Below the pieces are notes generated by a model. It saw nothing but the letters and a program-made list of their open reading frames with translations. It was not told the origin of the DNA and made no database searches. A program made the position numbers and the translations under genes. This document shows, piece after piece, positions 17,460 through 24,573 of a DNA stretch of 64,000 bases; position 1 is the stretch's first letter, and every line of letters starts with the position of its first letter. Source of the DNA: Bacteroides salyersiae WAL 10018 = DSM 18765 = JCM 12988 (GTDB lineage: Bacteria > Bacteroidota > Bacteroidia > Bacteroidales > Bacteroidaceae); contig NZ_KB905466.1 of assembly GCF_000381365.1 (NCBI RefSeq), positions 804,693 to 868,692 of the forward strand, read 5' to 3'.

Positions 17460-17475
17460 ATTTACTGAATACCCC
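17460..17475 (-). repeat. Right terminal inverted repeat of the insertion sequence
   Basis: ATTTACTGAATACCCC on the plus strand. Its reverse complement matches the left end at 14 of 16 positions. Confidence 0.88.
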
Positions 17476-17481
17476 TAAGAA
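17476..17481 (+). repeat. Target-site duplication TAAGAA, right copy
   Basis: TAAGAA directly follows the right end of the element, identical to 15791-15796. Confidence 0.9.
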
Positions 17482-18261
17482 TATTTGCCGGTCCTAATGG
17501 TTCCGGCAAATCTACTATTATAAAAGTAGTAACTGATGCAGGAGTTCATCTTGGTTTGTATATAAATGCAGATGAATATAAAAAAGAACTGAATAAGACA
17601 CATTGCTTTAACTTTTCCAATCTAAATATCATACCATCCGAACAGGATTTTCAAGACACATACCATAATTCATTATTATTCGATTCATCGGATGGAAAAA
17701 ATATTTCCCGACTAATAATGTTCAACAAAGAGGGATTTGCATTACCTTCAGAATATATGGTAAATGATTATTTCACCTCCTTTCTTGCCGATTATGTGCG
17801 AAATAAGCTATTAGGTAATTGCAATAAGTTTACATTCGAAACAGTCATGTCCCATCCTTCTAAATTAGATTTTATTTGTAAAGCCCAAGAAATGAAATAT
17901 AAGGTTTACTTATATTTCGTTTCATTAAGCGATCCTACCTTAAATCTAAATAGGGTACAACAACGAGTTCAACAAGGAGGCCATGACGTTCCACCAGAAA
18001 AAATAAAAGAAAGATATTATAGGACAATGGAACTTCTACTTGATGCCATCAAACTTGTAGATAAAGCTTATATATTCGACAATAGTTATTCCGAACCTAA
18101 GCTTTTTGCATCAATTGAAAATGATGAAATTAAGATTAGTGACAATATAGACTACATTCCTACTTGGTTTCAAGAATATGTACTGAATAAGCTATAAATC
18201 ACCACTACTATACTATCATTTCTCATACAATGAACAATCCCGGAGTTACCGCAGAAACGTA

Positions 18262-18921
18262 TTACTCAAAGAAAAATACTTCACCGCCATCAGAGCCGGC
18301 ATATTTTCTCAATAAATCCTGTATCATAGCAGCAGCCTCAGACAGACCTGCCTTTCCGCTATATCCATTGACAATAGCAAGGATATGAGTCGTATCCAAT
18401 CCCATTTTTGTACGTTCATTATCACTGGTAGGCGTACCGATACCTCCGATTTCATCCCTATACACCGGAAGCCCTTCAATATTCAATATCCCCCTGCCGA
18501 TACCTTCAAACGGTTCGCCGGATTTGCCTATTCCGAGTTCCAGTGTCTTGCCCTGTATCTTATCGGCATCAAACCCACCGATGGAATACCCTGTACGAAG
18601 TGAAACCAGATTAATCAAATCCACCAACGTATCAATCTGATACAACGGAATCCCCCGCATCAGACGCCGGCGCAAAGCTTCGGCCGAAGGACGATAACGT
18701 CCGGGATCTTTTCCACATCTTTTATATGCCTCACGCGTAGCGGCAATAGCAGGTTGCAACTTGATATCTTCCATCTTTGTGTTCGAAGTCAACTCCCGGG
18801 TAAAGGCATCGATTTCCTTCCAAAGTCCTTCACTGTAAGTTGTATTTCTTACTTCCGCATAAACAGCTACTCCTGCAAAACCAGGACATGCAGCTTTTAT
18901 TTCATTTGATAATGTAATCAT
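18262..18921 (-). CDS. B3/B4 tRNA-binding domain protein
   Basis: 219 residues. It resembles the B3/B4 domain of the beta chain of phenylalanine-tRNA ligase, found here as a free-standing protein: KAYKRCGKDPGRYRPSAEALRRR-like sequence (YKRCGKDPGRYRPSAEALRR) in the middle, then INLVSLRTGYSIGGFDADKI. Stand-alone members are suspected to bind or edit mischarged tRNA, which is not proven for this protein. It is not tightly linked to other genes; the 164 bases upstream are filled with repeats. It faces the interrupted toxin gene convergently. Confidence 0.85.
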   Translation of the reverse strand: MITLSNEIKAACPGFAGVAVYAEVRNTTYSEGLWKEIDAFTRELTSNTKMEDIKLQPAIAATREAYKRCGKDPGRYRPSAEALRRRLMRGIPLYQIDTLVDLINLVSLRTGYSIGGFDADKIQGKTLELGIGKSGEPFEGIGRGILNIEGLPVYRDEIGGIGTPTSDNERTKMGLDTTHILAIVNGYSGKAGLSEAAAMIQDLLRKYAGSDGGEVFFFE

Positions 18922-18931
18922 AAATAATGTG

Positions 18932-18973
18932 TCAATGAGTCAATATGCCAATGTATCAATAAGTCAATATGCC
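18932..18973 (+). repeat. Two direct copies of TCAATRAGTCAATATGCC
   Basis: The copies lie at 18932-18949 (TCAATGAGTCAATATGCC) and 18956-18973 (TCAATAAGTCAATATGCC), differing at one base, 24 bases apart start to start. Confidence 0.85.
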
Positions 18974-19080
18974 GAATGCCATGCCATGCAGAACAACACA
19001 GTTCAAACATCCTAAATAACAACGCAATGAATATACCCAAACCGAATGCAAGCGCAGCCAATTGACACATTGGCATATTG
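18941..19080. repeat. Inverted repeat upstream of the B3/B4 gene
   Basis: CAATATGCCAATGTATCAAT at 18941-18960 pairs with the reverse complement of ATTGACACATTGGCATATTG at 19061-19080 at 19 of 20 bases. The 100 bases between them show no gene. Confidence 0.85.
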
Positions 19081-19085
19081 GCAAA

Positions 19086-19898
19086 TTAATTAATTATTAG
19101 TATTCCCGACAAAATACGACCGGAAGCAATTCCCAACCGTCGAGCCGAAAAGAACTCTTCATGATGAATATAGGTACAAATACCGGCTACCTCGATTTGT
19201 GAAGAAGGAACACCGAAATCCAACAACTGCTGACGGTTTGTTTCCCATAAATCGATATGAAACTTTCCCGTATTCGCATTCCGGCAAGATATCCGTGACA
19301 TATCGAAACCATTCAAACGAAAAGCTTCATAAACCTCATCGCCCACTTCAAAAGATTCCAATGAGATGCCAGGACCGATACAAGCCACAACCTCTTCTCC
19401 CACCGTACCATAAACCGCCCGCATGCGCTCCAATGTATGGCCGACTATAAAATTCACCGTTCCCCGCCACCCGGCATGCACCGCAGCAATTGCCTGATGC
19501 TGCTTATCGTACAATAATATAGGAATGCAATCGGCCGTAGAAATACAGATACAGCAGCCGGGAATATCAGTCATCAGCGCATCGATACCTTCCAACCGCA
19601 CACGTCTTTCTCCTTCCGAAAGCGCAAGAAAAGCTCTGTCTATCACCAGATTTTTCACACCATGCGTCTGATGCGGAATAATCAGTTCCGAAAGTTTCAC
19701 GGGCATCGCCTCAAACAACAACTCCTGATTCCGGCGTACATGCTCCATTTCATCATCGGTAAAAGGCGAACAATTAAATGTGGCATACGCATCCTTGCTG
19801 CAACCGCCTCTACGGGTCGTCACAAAATGAGAAATGTTGGAATACGAACCAAGCGACCCGTATCCCAACATCTTTTTATCTTCTGCAAGCGAAATCAT
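19086..19898 (-). CDS. pgeF: Peptidoglycan editing factor / purine nucleoside-acting laccase-domain protein (PgeF, YfiH)
   Basis: 270 residues of the YfiH/DUF152 family. The metal-site motifs are visible: His in PHQTHGVKN, Cys in [13 protein letters not shown], and His in [10 protein letters not shown], plus [16 protein letters not shown] near the end. E. coli YfiH removes wrong amino acids from peptidoglycan precursors, and relatives act on purine nucleosides, so the in vivo role is not settled. The ATG overlaps the obg stop (ATGA), so it is the last gene of the hpt-adk-obg cluster on this strand. Confidence 0.92.
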   Translation of the reverse strand: MISLAEDKKMLGYGSLGSYSNISHFVTTRRGGCSKDAYATFNCSPFTDDEMEHVRRNQELLFEAMPVKLSELIIPHQTHGVKNLVIDRAFLALSEGERRVRLEGIDALMTDIPGCCICISTADCIPILLYDKQHQAIAAVHAGWRGTVNFIVGHTLERMRAVYGTVGEEVVACIGPGISLESFEVGDEVYEAFRLNGFDMSRISCRNANTGKFHIDLWETNRQQLLDFGVPSSQIEVAGICTYIHHEEFFSARRLGIASGRILSGILIIN

Positions 19899-21055
19899 TT
19901 CTCTTCCCAGTCTTCTTCTTCGTACTCGTATTCCAAGTCATCGTCATCATCCTCTTCCTCATATTCATATTCAAGGTCTTCATCCTCTCCCATGGCTTTG
20001 AGTTCGTCCTGCAATTTACTTACGTCCTTCGGACGATGTACGATAGCCTCTATTTTATTGCTCTCTTTGTTCAATTCTTCCCACAGAATGTCTTTCAGAA
20101 CAGAAATACCGAGACCGGAAACCGAAGAGATAAACATGTGTGGAATATTATCCGGCAACGTAGGTTCTATTTCATCCATCAGCTCCTGATCGAGCATATC
20201 GCTCTTGGTAATAGCAAGCACCCGTTGTTTATCGAGCATTTCCGGATTAAAGGTTCGCAATTCATTCAGTAAAATCTCATACTCCTTACGGATATCATCA
20301 CTGTCCGCCGGTACCATGAATAACAACAGAGAGTTACGTTCAATATGACGCAAGAAGCGCAATCCGAGCCCTTTTCCTTCACTGGCCCCTTCAATAATAC
20401 CGGGAATGTCTGCCATCACGAATGATTTTCCATCGCGATAAGAAACGATACCCAAATTCGGCTCCAATGTGGTGAAAGGATAATCGGCTATCTTCGGCTT
20501 GGCAGCAGAAACAGCCGACAACAATGTAGACTTGCCCGCATTCGGAAAACCTACCAGGCCGACGTCCGCCAAAAGCTTTAACTCCATAATTACCGTCATC
20601 TCCTGCATCGGTTCGCCAGGCTGTGCAAAACGAGGCGCCTGTCGGGTAGCTGTCTTGAAATGCCAGTTACCCTGTCCGCCACGGCCGCCCTTCAGCAGAA
20701 TTACTTCTTGTCCGTGTTCGGTTACATCGCAAATGTACTCTCCCGTTTCGGCATTGTACACTACTGTCCCACAAGGTACTTCAATTACTTTATCTGCTCC
20801 GTCCTTGCCGAAACTCCGGTTTTTACTACCCGACTCTCCATGACCGGCCAATGCATGACGGTCATATTTCAGATGAAGCAGCGTCCAATAGTTACGATTA
20901 CCGCGCAGAATAATATGGCCTCCTCTTCCGCCATCGCCCCCATCGGGACCTCCGTTAGGAACATATTTCTCGCGCCTCATGTGCGTAGAGCCTCTTCCGC
21001 CCTTACCCGAGCGACAGTATATCTTTACGTAGTCAACAAAATTCGATTCAGCCAT
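19895..21055 (-). CDS. obg: Obg-family GTPase
   Basis: 386 residues. The N-terminal glycine-rich Obg fold ([34 protein letters not shown]) is followed by a GTPase domain with G1 [10 protein letters not shown]3 [16 protein letters not shown] and G4 ITKSDM. The C-terminus is a highly acidic tail with repeats of EYEYEEE and DDDDD. Obg GTPases bind the large ribosomal subunit and take part in its assembly and in stress control. It is next to pgeF (4-base overlap). The low-complexity acidic tail also shows as a DNA repeat and is likely variable between strains. Confidence 0.96.
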   Translation of the reverse strand: MAESNFVDYVKIYCRSGKGGRGSTHMRREKYVPNGGPDGGDGGRGGHIILRGNRNYWTLLHLKYDRHALAGHGESGSKNRSFGKDGADKVIEVPCGTVVYNAETGEYICDVTEHGQEVILLKGGRGGQGNWHFKTATRQAPRFAQPGEPMQEMTVIMELKLLADVGLVGFPNAGKSTLLSAVSAAKPKIADYPFTTLEPNLGIVSYRDGKSFVMADIPGIIEGASEGKGLGLRFLRHIERNSLLLFMVPADSDDIRKEYEILLNELRTFNPEMLDKQRVLAITKSDMLDQELMDEIEPTLPDNIPHMFISSVSGLGISVLKDILWEELNKESNKIEAIVHRPKDVSKLQDELKAMGEDEDLEYEYEEEDDDDDLEYEYEEEDWEEK

Positions 21056-21061
21056 ACTATT

Positions 21062-21096
21062 TAGTAGTTAGAATTTAGTAGTTAAGTAGTAAGTAG
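21062..21096 (-). repeat. TAGTAGTTAAGTAGT words between obg and the four-helix-bundle gene
   Basis: The core TAGTAGTTAAGTAGTAAGTAG (21076-21096) is the reverse complement of the words on the other side of the 21106-21471 gene, apart from a 7-base unit. Confidence 0.8.
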
Positions 21097-21105
21097 AAGA
21101 TAGAT

Positions 21106-21471
21106 TTAGTAATATTTCAGCAAACCCTGACAATATGCATTTAACATTTTACTCACTTCGGAAGCCGACACCAACAGTATCGTTTTATCTTCCTCTGTTA
21201 TATACTCCAAGTCTCTGGAAAGAATAACAAAATTTCTTGTTTCTTCTAACGATCCTTGTGATATATTGTAAAAATGCAATTTATCTTTTTGCCCTATTCT
21301 TACAAACCCTTCTGCGATGTTAGCAGTAATAGAAGCAGAAGCACGCCTCATCTGATTAACCAACCCAAACATTTCTTCTTTGGGAAATCCCTTAGTTATC
21401 CGGTAAATGCTTAAAACATACTGATGAGCCTTTTGCCATACTAAAAGATCCTCAAATGATTGCGTCGACAT
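21106..21471 (-). CDS. Four-helix-bundle protein (23S rRNA intervening-sequence protein family)
   Basis: 121 residues: MSTQSFEDLLVWQKAHQYVL at the start, then FGLVNQMRRASASITANIAEG and FYNISQGSLEETRNFVILS. These are the hallmarks of the S23/IVP four-helix-bundle family, first known from inserts in 23S rRNA genes and related in fold to the Avd protein of diversity-generating retroelements. No enzymatic activity is known; a basic face suggests nucleic acid binding. It sits between adk and obg in an otherwise conserved housekeeping order and is surrounded by ACTACTTAACTACT words in opposite orientations, which suggests it arrived as a unit. Confidence 0.9.
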   Translation of the reverse strand: MSTQSFEDLLVWQKAHQYVLSIYRITKGFPKEEMFGLVNQMRRASASITANIAEGFVRIGQKDKLHFYNISQGSLEETRNFVILSRDLEYITEEDKTILLVSASEVSKMLNAYCQGLLKYY

Positions 21472-21472
21472 T

Positions 21473-21509
21473 ACTACTTTACTACTTACTACTCACTACT
21501 TAACTACTT
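21473..21509 (+). repeat. ACTACTTAACTACT words between the four-helix-bundle gene and adk
   Basis: TACTACTTTACTACTTACTACTCACTACTTAACTACTTT-type low-complexity words. Positions 21482-21506 are the reverse complement of the core at 21076-21096 with one additional 7-base unit. Confidence 0.8.
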
Positions 21510-21516
21510 TCATTAT

Positions 21517-22086
21517 TTATAATGCACTCACCGCCTTGCAGATGTCCTCAAAAATAGCTTCCATCGAACCGAGTCCGTTGATATGCTGATACTTACCCTC
21601 ACCTTTATAGAAATCTTTTAGCGGGGCAGTCTGAGTATTATATACAACAAGGCGTTTCTTAATTGTCTCTTCATTATCGTCGGCACGACCGGAATCTTTA
21701 CCGCGTTTGATCAGACGGGTCATCAGTTCATCCTCAGGCACATCCAGATCGATCATTACAGAAATATCCTGTCCACGTTCTTTCAACATGACTTTCAACG
21801 CTTCTGCTTGCGGAATAGTTCTTGGAAATCCATCAAAAATCACACCTTTACTATCTTTGAAGCTATCAAATACATTTGCCAGTATATCCACCATTAATTC
21901 ATCGGGAATCAATTGTCCCTGATCGATATACCCTTTAGCAGTTTTACCCAATTCTGTGCCGTTTTTAATTTCTGCACGCAATACATCTCCGGTAGAGATA
22001 TGGTTGATACCATACTTTTCTACGATACGTTCGCTTTGTGTTCCCTTTCCAGAACCGGGAGCACCGAAAATTACAATGTTCAACAT
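21517..22086 (-). CDS. adk: Adenylate kinase
   Basis: 189 residues, a short-lid form without zinc cysteines. Visible motifs are the P-loop GAPGSGKGT, GDVLRAEI, DGFPRTIPQAEAL and the arginine-rich lid RLIKRGKDSGRADD. It interconverts ATP plus AMP with two ADP in the cytoplasm. It lies on the minus strand between hpt and the four-helix-bundle gene, and both flanking gaps contain ACTACTTAACTACT repeats. Confidence 0.97.
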   Translation of the reverse strand: MLNIVIFGAPGSGKGTQSERIVEKYGINHISTGDVLRAEIKNGTELGKTAKGYIDQGQLIPDELMVDILANVFDSFKDSKGVIFDGFPRTIPQAEALKVMLKERGQDISVMIDLDVPEDELMTRLIKRGKDSGRADDNEETIKKRLVVYNTQTAPLKDFYKGEGKYQHINGLGSMEAIFEDICKAVSAL

Positions 22087-22178
22087 TTTGTTATTAACAA
22101 TTTTACAATTTAAATCTATTACCTATCTTGCAATCTATTATTTTTATTCTCATTTTATTCTCAATCAGCAGTTCCATC

Positions 22179-22250
22179 CTACTTAACTACTCTGACTACT
22201 TGACTACTTAACTACTTTATTACTCTGACTACTTAACTACTTGACTACTA
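22179..22250 (+). repeat. ACTACTTAACTACT repeat tract between hpt and adk
   Basis: Built of CTACTTAACTAC, CTGACTACTTGACTACTT and TTATTACTCTGACTACTT units, this tract runs right up to the hpt stop codon. It is the largest of the three related tracts in the obg-hpt stretch and contains at least two longer direct repeats starting CTCTGACTACTT. Confidence 0.85.
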
Positions 22251-22784
22251 TTCTACCACCGTATAAATATCAGGATAGTTACGTCCGAATCCATCATAGT
22301 CGAGTCCGTATCCCACGATAAAATCATTAGGAATCTCCATTGCAACGTACTCAATATTCAAATCGACCTTGAGTTTTTCCGGTTTCACCAACAATGAAGC
22401 AATATGAATCTCTTTCGGACCACGCGTACCTAAAGTCTCGAGCAAACGCTGCATAGTCAATCCCGTATCCACAATGTCTTCTACAATCACTACCGTGCGT
22501 CCGGAAATATCCTCGTTAATACCGATCACCTCCTTTATCACCCCGGTAGACGATACCCCCTGATAAGAAGCCAACTTTACAAATGAAATTTCACAAGGGA
22601 TTGTAATATGTTTTATCAAATCGGCCGTGAACATGAATGATCCGTTCAGCACACTGAGGAACAGAGGATTTTTACCTGCCAAGTCGCGGTTAATTTCGTT
22701 CGCTACGCGAATCACTTCTTTTTGAATGTCCTGTTCTTTGATAGAAACAGTAAATAGTTTGTCTTTTATCTGAATGGTATTCAT
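22248..22784 (-). CDS. hpt: Hypoxanthine phosphoribosyltransferase
   Basis: 178 residues from the ATG at 22784 (MNTIQIKDKLF). An upstream ATG at 22838 would overlap the transporter gene and add an unrelated tail. The PRPP-binding motif VVIVEDIVDTGLTMQRLL and the substrate loop (SFVKLASYQGVSSTG) are present. It salvages hypoxanthine and guanine to IMP and GMP. A TATTTTTG box (22811-22818) lies just upstream, inside the end of the transporter gene. The stop codon abuts the repeat tract. Confidence 0.95.
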   Translation of the reverse strand: MNTIQIKDKLFTVSIKEQDIQKEVIRVANEINRDLAGKNPLFLSVLNGSFMFTADLIKHITIPCEISFVKLASYQGVSSTGVIKEVIGINEDISGRTVVIVEDIVDTGLTMQRLLETLGTRGPKEIHIASLLVKPEKLKVDLNIEYVAMEIPNDFIVGYGLDYDGFGRNYPDIYTVVE

Positions 22785-22810
22785 AACCGGTAGTTTAAAA
22801 AAGTTGGATG

Positions 22811-22818
22811 CAAAAATA
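22811..22818 (-). promoter_or_regulatory. -7 box (TATTTTTG) of hpt
   Basis: The plus strand reads CAAAAATA; on the minus strand TATTTTTG fits TAnnTTTG, 27 bases before the preferred hpt ATG. This supports the shorter start. Confidence 0.5.
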
Positions 22819-22824
22819 CGATTT

Positions 22825-24369
22825 TTATTCCACTCCATGCATCATCTTTTGCAATTTCTTTGATAGAAGGAACAGAATCAGAGAAGCAACTCCCGACATC
22901 ACGACAAACACCATAAAGAAATCATACATGCTGGCAATCTGATATCCAAAGAGACTTTTCACCTTTCCTGCTTCGGGATAGAGACCTGCAAGCATCCCGG
23001 CAAACTTATTGGCCGTAGCCGTAGAGAGATACCAGATGCCCATCATCAGTGAAGCAAAACGAATCGGAGTCAGCTTGTTCACCATTGACAACCCGATAGG
23101 TGACAGAGCAATCTCTCCCATTGTATGTATAAAATACAGCCCTGTCAGCCAAATAATACTTACTTTTACTCCCGGTTGGGCATCTTTCACCCCAAAACAG
23201 ATGAAAAGATAACCTAAAGAAAGAAGCAGTAATCCGATGGCCTGTTTGGTAGGTGAAGAAGGCTCCATATGACGCTTATTAAGAAATCCCCAGATACCGG
23301 GCATGATATAAGCAAGTAGCACGACAAAGAACGGATTGAAAGATTGGAACCAGGATGCCGGCATCTCCCAACCAAAGATATCACGGTTGGTCTGATCGGC
23401 TGCAAAAAGAGTCAAAGAAGCTCCTGCCTGCTCATAAGCCGCCCAAAAGAAGATAACAAAGAATGCCACAATATAAATTACAAAAATACGGCTACGCTCT
23501 ATTTTTGTCAAAGAGCCATCCAGCAAAATGGTAATCGGAAACACGATACAAGCTGTAAAAATGCCGATGCTGATCCAATCGTCACCGAACCATGCGTAAA
23601 AAAGAGTTCCCAATACCAACGTCAATGCAATCAGGATTACCGCATTCCGCTTTTTCCGGCTATTACTCAATTGCGGATGTATTTTCTTCTCTTCCGCATC
23701 TATCTTCTTTTCTTTCTTCGCATCCGGAATGATCCCCAAAGGTTCTCCCGTAGGAGAAATCAGATACTTATTCTTTTGTGTTTCGAACAGCAGAATTGTC
23801 AGTACAATCATAAATGCCGCTATCAAGAAACCCCATTTGAAATCTTCGGGATTACCCGTATCCCCGAAATATCCGCATACCAACGGAGCGATAAACGAAC
23901 CGACATTCACCCCCATATAAAAAATGGTATACCCGGCATCAAGCCGTTTATCTCCGGGCTTATAAAGCTGTCCCACCAACGATGACACAGTAGGCTTAAA
24001 AGAGCCGTTTCCTAAAATCAGGAAAGTCAATCCACCATACATCAGCCAATGAGACAATACCACCCTATCCAACATAGAAGCACTGAGGAACATCATCAAC
24101 TGCCCGATTCCCATCATTACGGCACCCCAAAAGACGGAACGACGTATCCCCCAATATTTATCGGCAATGTATCCGCCAATCAAAGGAGTAAGATACACCA
24201 AACCGGTATAACTGCCATAAATAGATGCCGCAGACTCGGTATCGAATAATAAAGCTTGAGTTAAAAAAAGAATAAAGATGGCGCGCATTCCATAATAGCT
24301 GAAACGTTCTGCCGTGCTTGTAGCAAAAATAAGATAAAGGCCTTTCGGATGGCCTTGCAATGTCCCCAT
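22825..24369 (-). CDS. POT/PTR-family proton-coupled peptide transporter
   Basis: 514 residues with 12-14 membrane helices. The start shows the family signature FATSTAERFSYYGMRAIFILF (ExxERFxYY), followed by GYIADKYWGIRRS and, in the first half, FYMGVNVGSFIAPLVCGYFG. It imports di- and tripeptides with protons across the inner membrane. A loop of charged residues near residue 215 (KKEKKIDAEEKK) separates the halves. A near-ideal promoter precedes it. Confidence 0.95.
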   Translation of the reverse strand: MGTLQGHPKGLYLIFATSTAERFSYYGMRAIFILFLTQALLFDTESAASIYGSYTGLVYLTPLIGGYIADKYWGIRRSVFWGAVMMGIGQLMMFLSASMLDRVVLSHWLMYGGLTFLILGNGSFKPTVSSLVGQLYKPGDKRLDAGYTIFYMGVNVGSFIAPLVCGYFGDTGNPEDFKWGFLIAAFMIVLTILLFETQKNKYLISPTGEPLGIIPDAKKEKKIDAEEKKIHPQLSNSRKKRNAVILIALTLVLGTLFYAWFGDDWISIGIFTACIVFPITILLDGSLTKIERSRIFVIYIVAFFVIFFWAAYEQAGASLTLFAADQTNRDIFGWEMPASWFQSFNPFFVVLLAYIMPGIWGFLNKRHMEPSSPTKQAIGLLLLSLGYLFICFGVKDAQPGVKVSIIWLTGLYFIHTMGEIALSPIGLSMVNKLTPIRFASLMMGIWYLSTATANKFAGMLAGLYPEAGKVKSLFGYQIASMYDFFMVFVVMSGVASLILFLLSKKLQKMMHGVE

Positions 24370-24399
24370 GAAATTCTATGTTTTGTAGTTTATGGGACA

Positions 24400-24429
24400 C
24401 AAAGGTACGAAAAAACGACAAAAAACAAA
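24400..24429 (-). promoter_or_regulatory. Promoter of the POT transporter gene (TTTG and TACCTTTG)
   Basis: On the minus strand TTTG (24429-24426) and TACCTTTG (24407-24400) are separated by 18 bases, a close match to the Bacteroides -33/-7 consensus, 31 bases upstream of the ATG. Confidence 0.8.
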
Positions 24430-24536
24430 TTTATCTCCCACAAAGAAAAACTTATCTATTCACCTTCCACAAGCTATCTACCAACAATTAGCATGTTTTC
24501 TTCATGCAACAAACGGAAAAAGTCGGAAGAATCATG

Positions 24537-24544
24537 TACATTTG
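24537..24544 (+). promoter_or_regulatory. -7 box (TACATTTG) of the NAD(P)HX repair gene
   Basis: TACATTTG fits TAnnTTTG and lies 29 bases before the preferred ATG at 24574. It supports that start over the in-frame ATG far upstream. Confidence 0.6.
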
Positions 24545-24573
24545 TAAGTCGAAAACTAAAAAAGAACATCACA

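Larger units (their letters stand above)
15797..17475 (-). mobile_element. Complete insertion sequence, 1679 bp, inside the zeta-toxin-like gene
   Basis: The element is bounded by imperfect 16-bp terminal inverted repeats (left GGGACATTCAGTAAAT, right end reversed GGGGTATTCAGTAAAT; two mismatches) and flanked by a 6-bp direct repeat TAAGAA. It carries one transposase gene on the minus strand (15975-17333). Hairpins with outer T runs sit just inside each end (15829-15874 and 17401-17447), placed to stop outside transcription entering the element. The transposase resembles the IS1182/IS5-like DDE group, but I cannot name the element. Confidence 0.9.
15781..18197 (+). pseudogene. Zeta-toxin-like P-loop kinase gene (COG4185 type), interrupted by an insertion sequence
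   Basis: The 5' piece is 15781-15795 (MKRLR) and the rest is 17481-18197. Joining 15781-15796 to 17482 (one copy of TAAGAA) gives MKRLRIFAGPNGSGKST and a full 243-residue protein: Walker A near residues 9-17, YINADEYKKE with the putative catalytic Asp, and RVQQGGHDVPPEKIKERYYR, a signature of zeta-like kinases of the predicted ABC-type ATPase group. Zeta toxins phosphorylate UDP-N-acetylglucosamine. The substrate of this subgroup is less certain. The only remaining ATG, at 17556, lies after the P-loop, and no ATG, GTG or TTG start precedes the P-loop on the element side, so the surviving 213-residue frame should be inactive. The 5' piece reads into the element and stops after nine codons. Confidence 0.9.

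Noticed and set aside
19778..20272. Long plus-strand frame opposite obg and pgeF
   Set aside because: It is a shadow of the acidic obg tail and its composition reflects the opposite strand. The minus genes have clear families.
23344..23985. Long plus-strand frame opposite the peptide transporter
   Set aside because: It is antisense to a well-supported membrane transporter. The sequence has no family features.
24349..24573. N-terminal extension of the NAD(P)HX repair protein
   Set aside because: The extra 75 codons overlap the divergent promoter and have no resemblance to the family.
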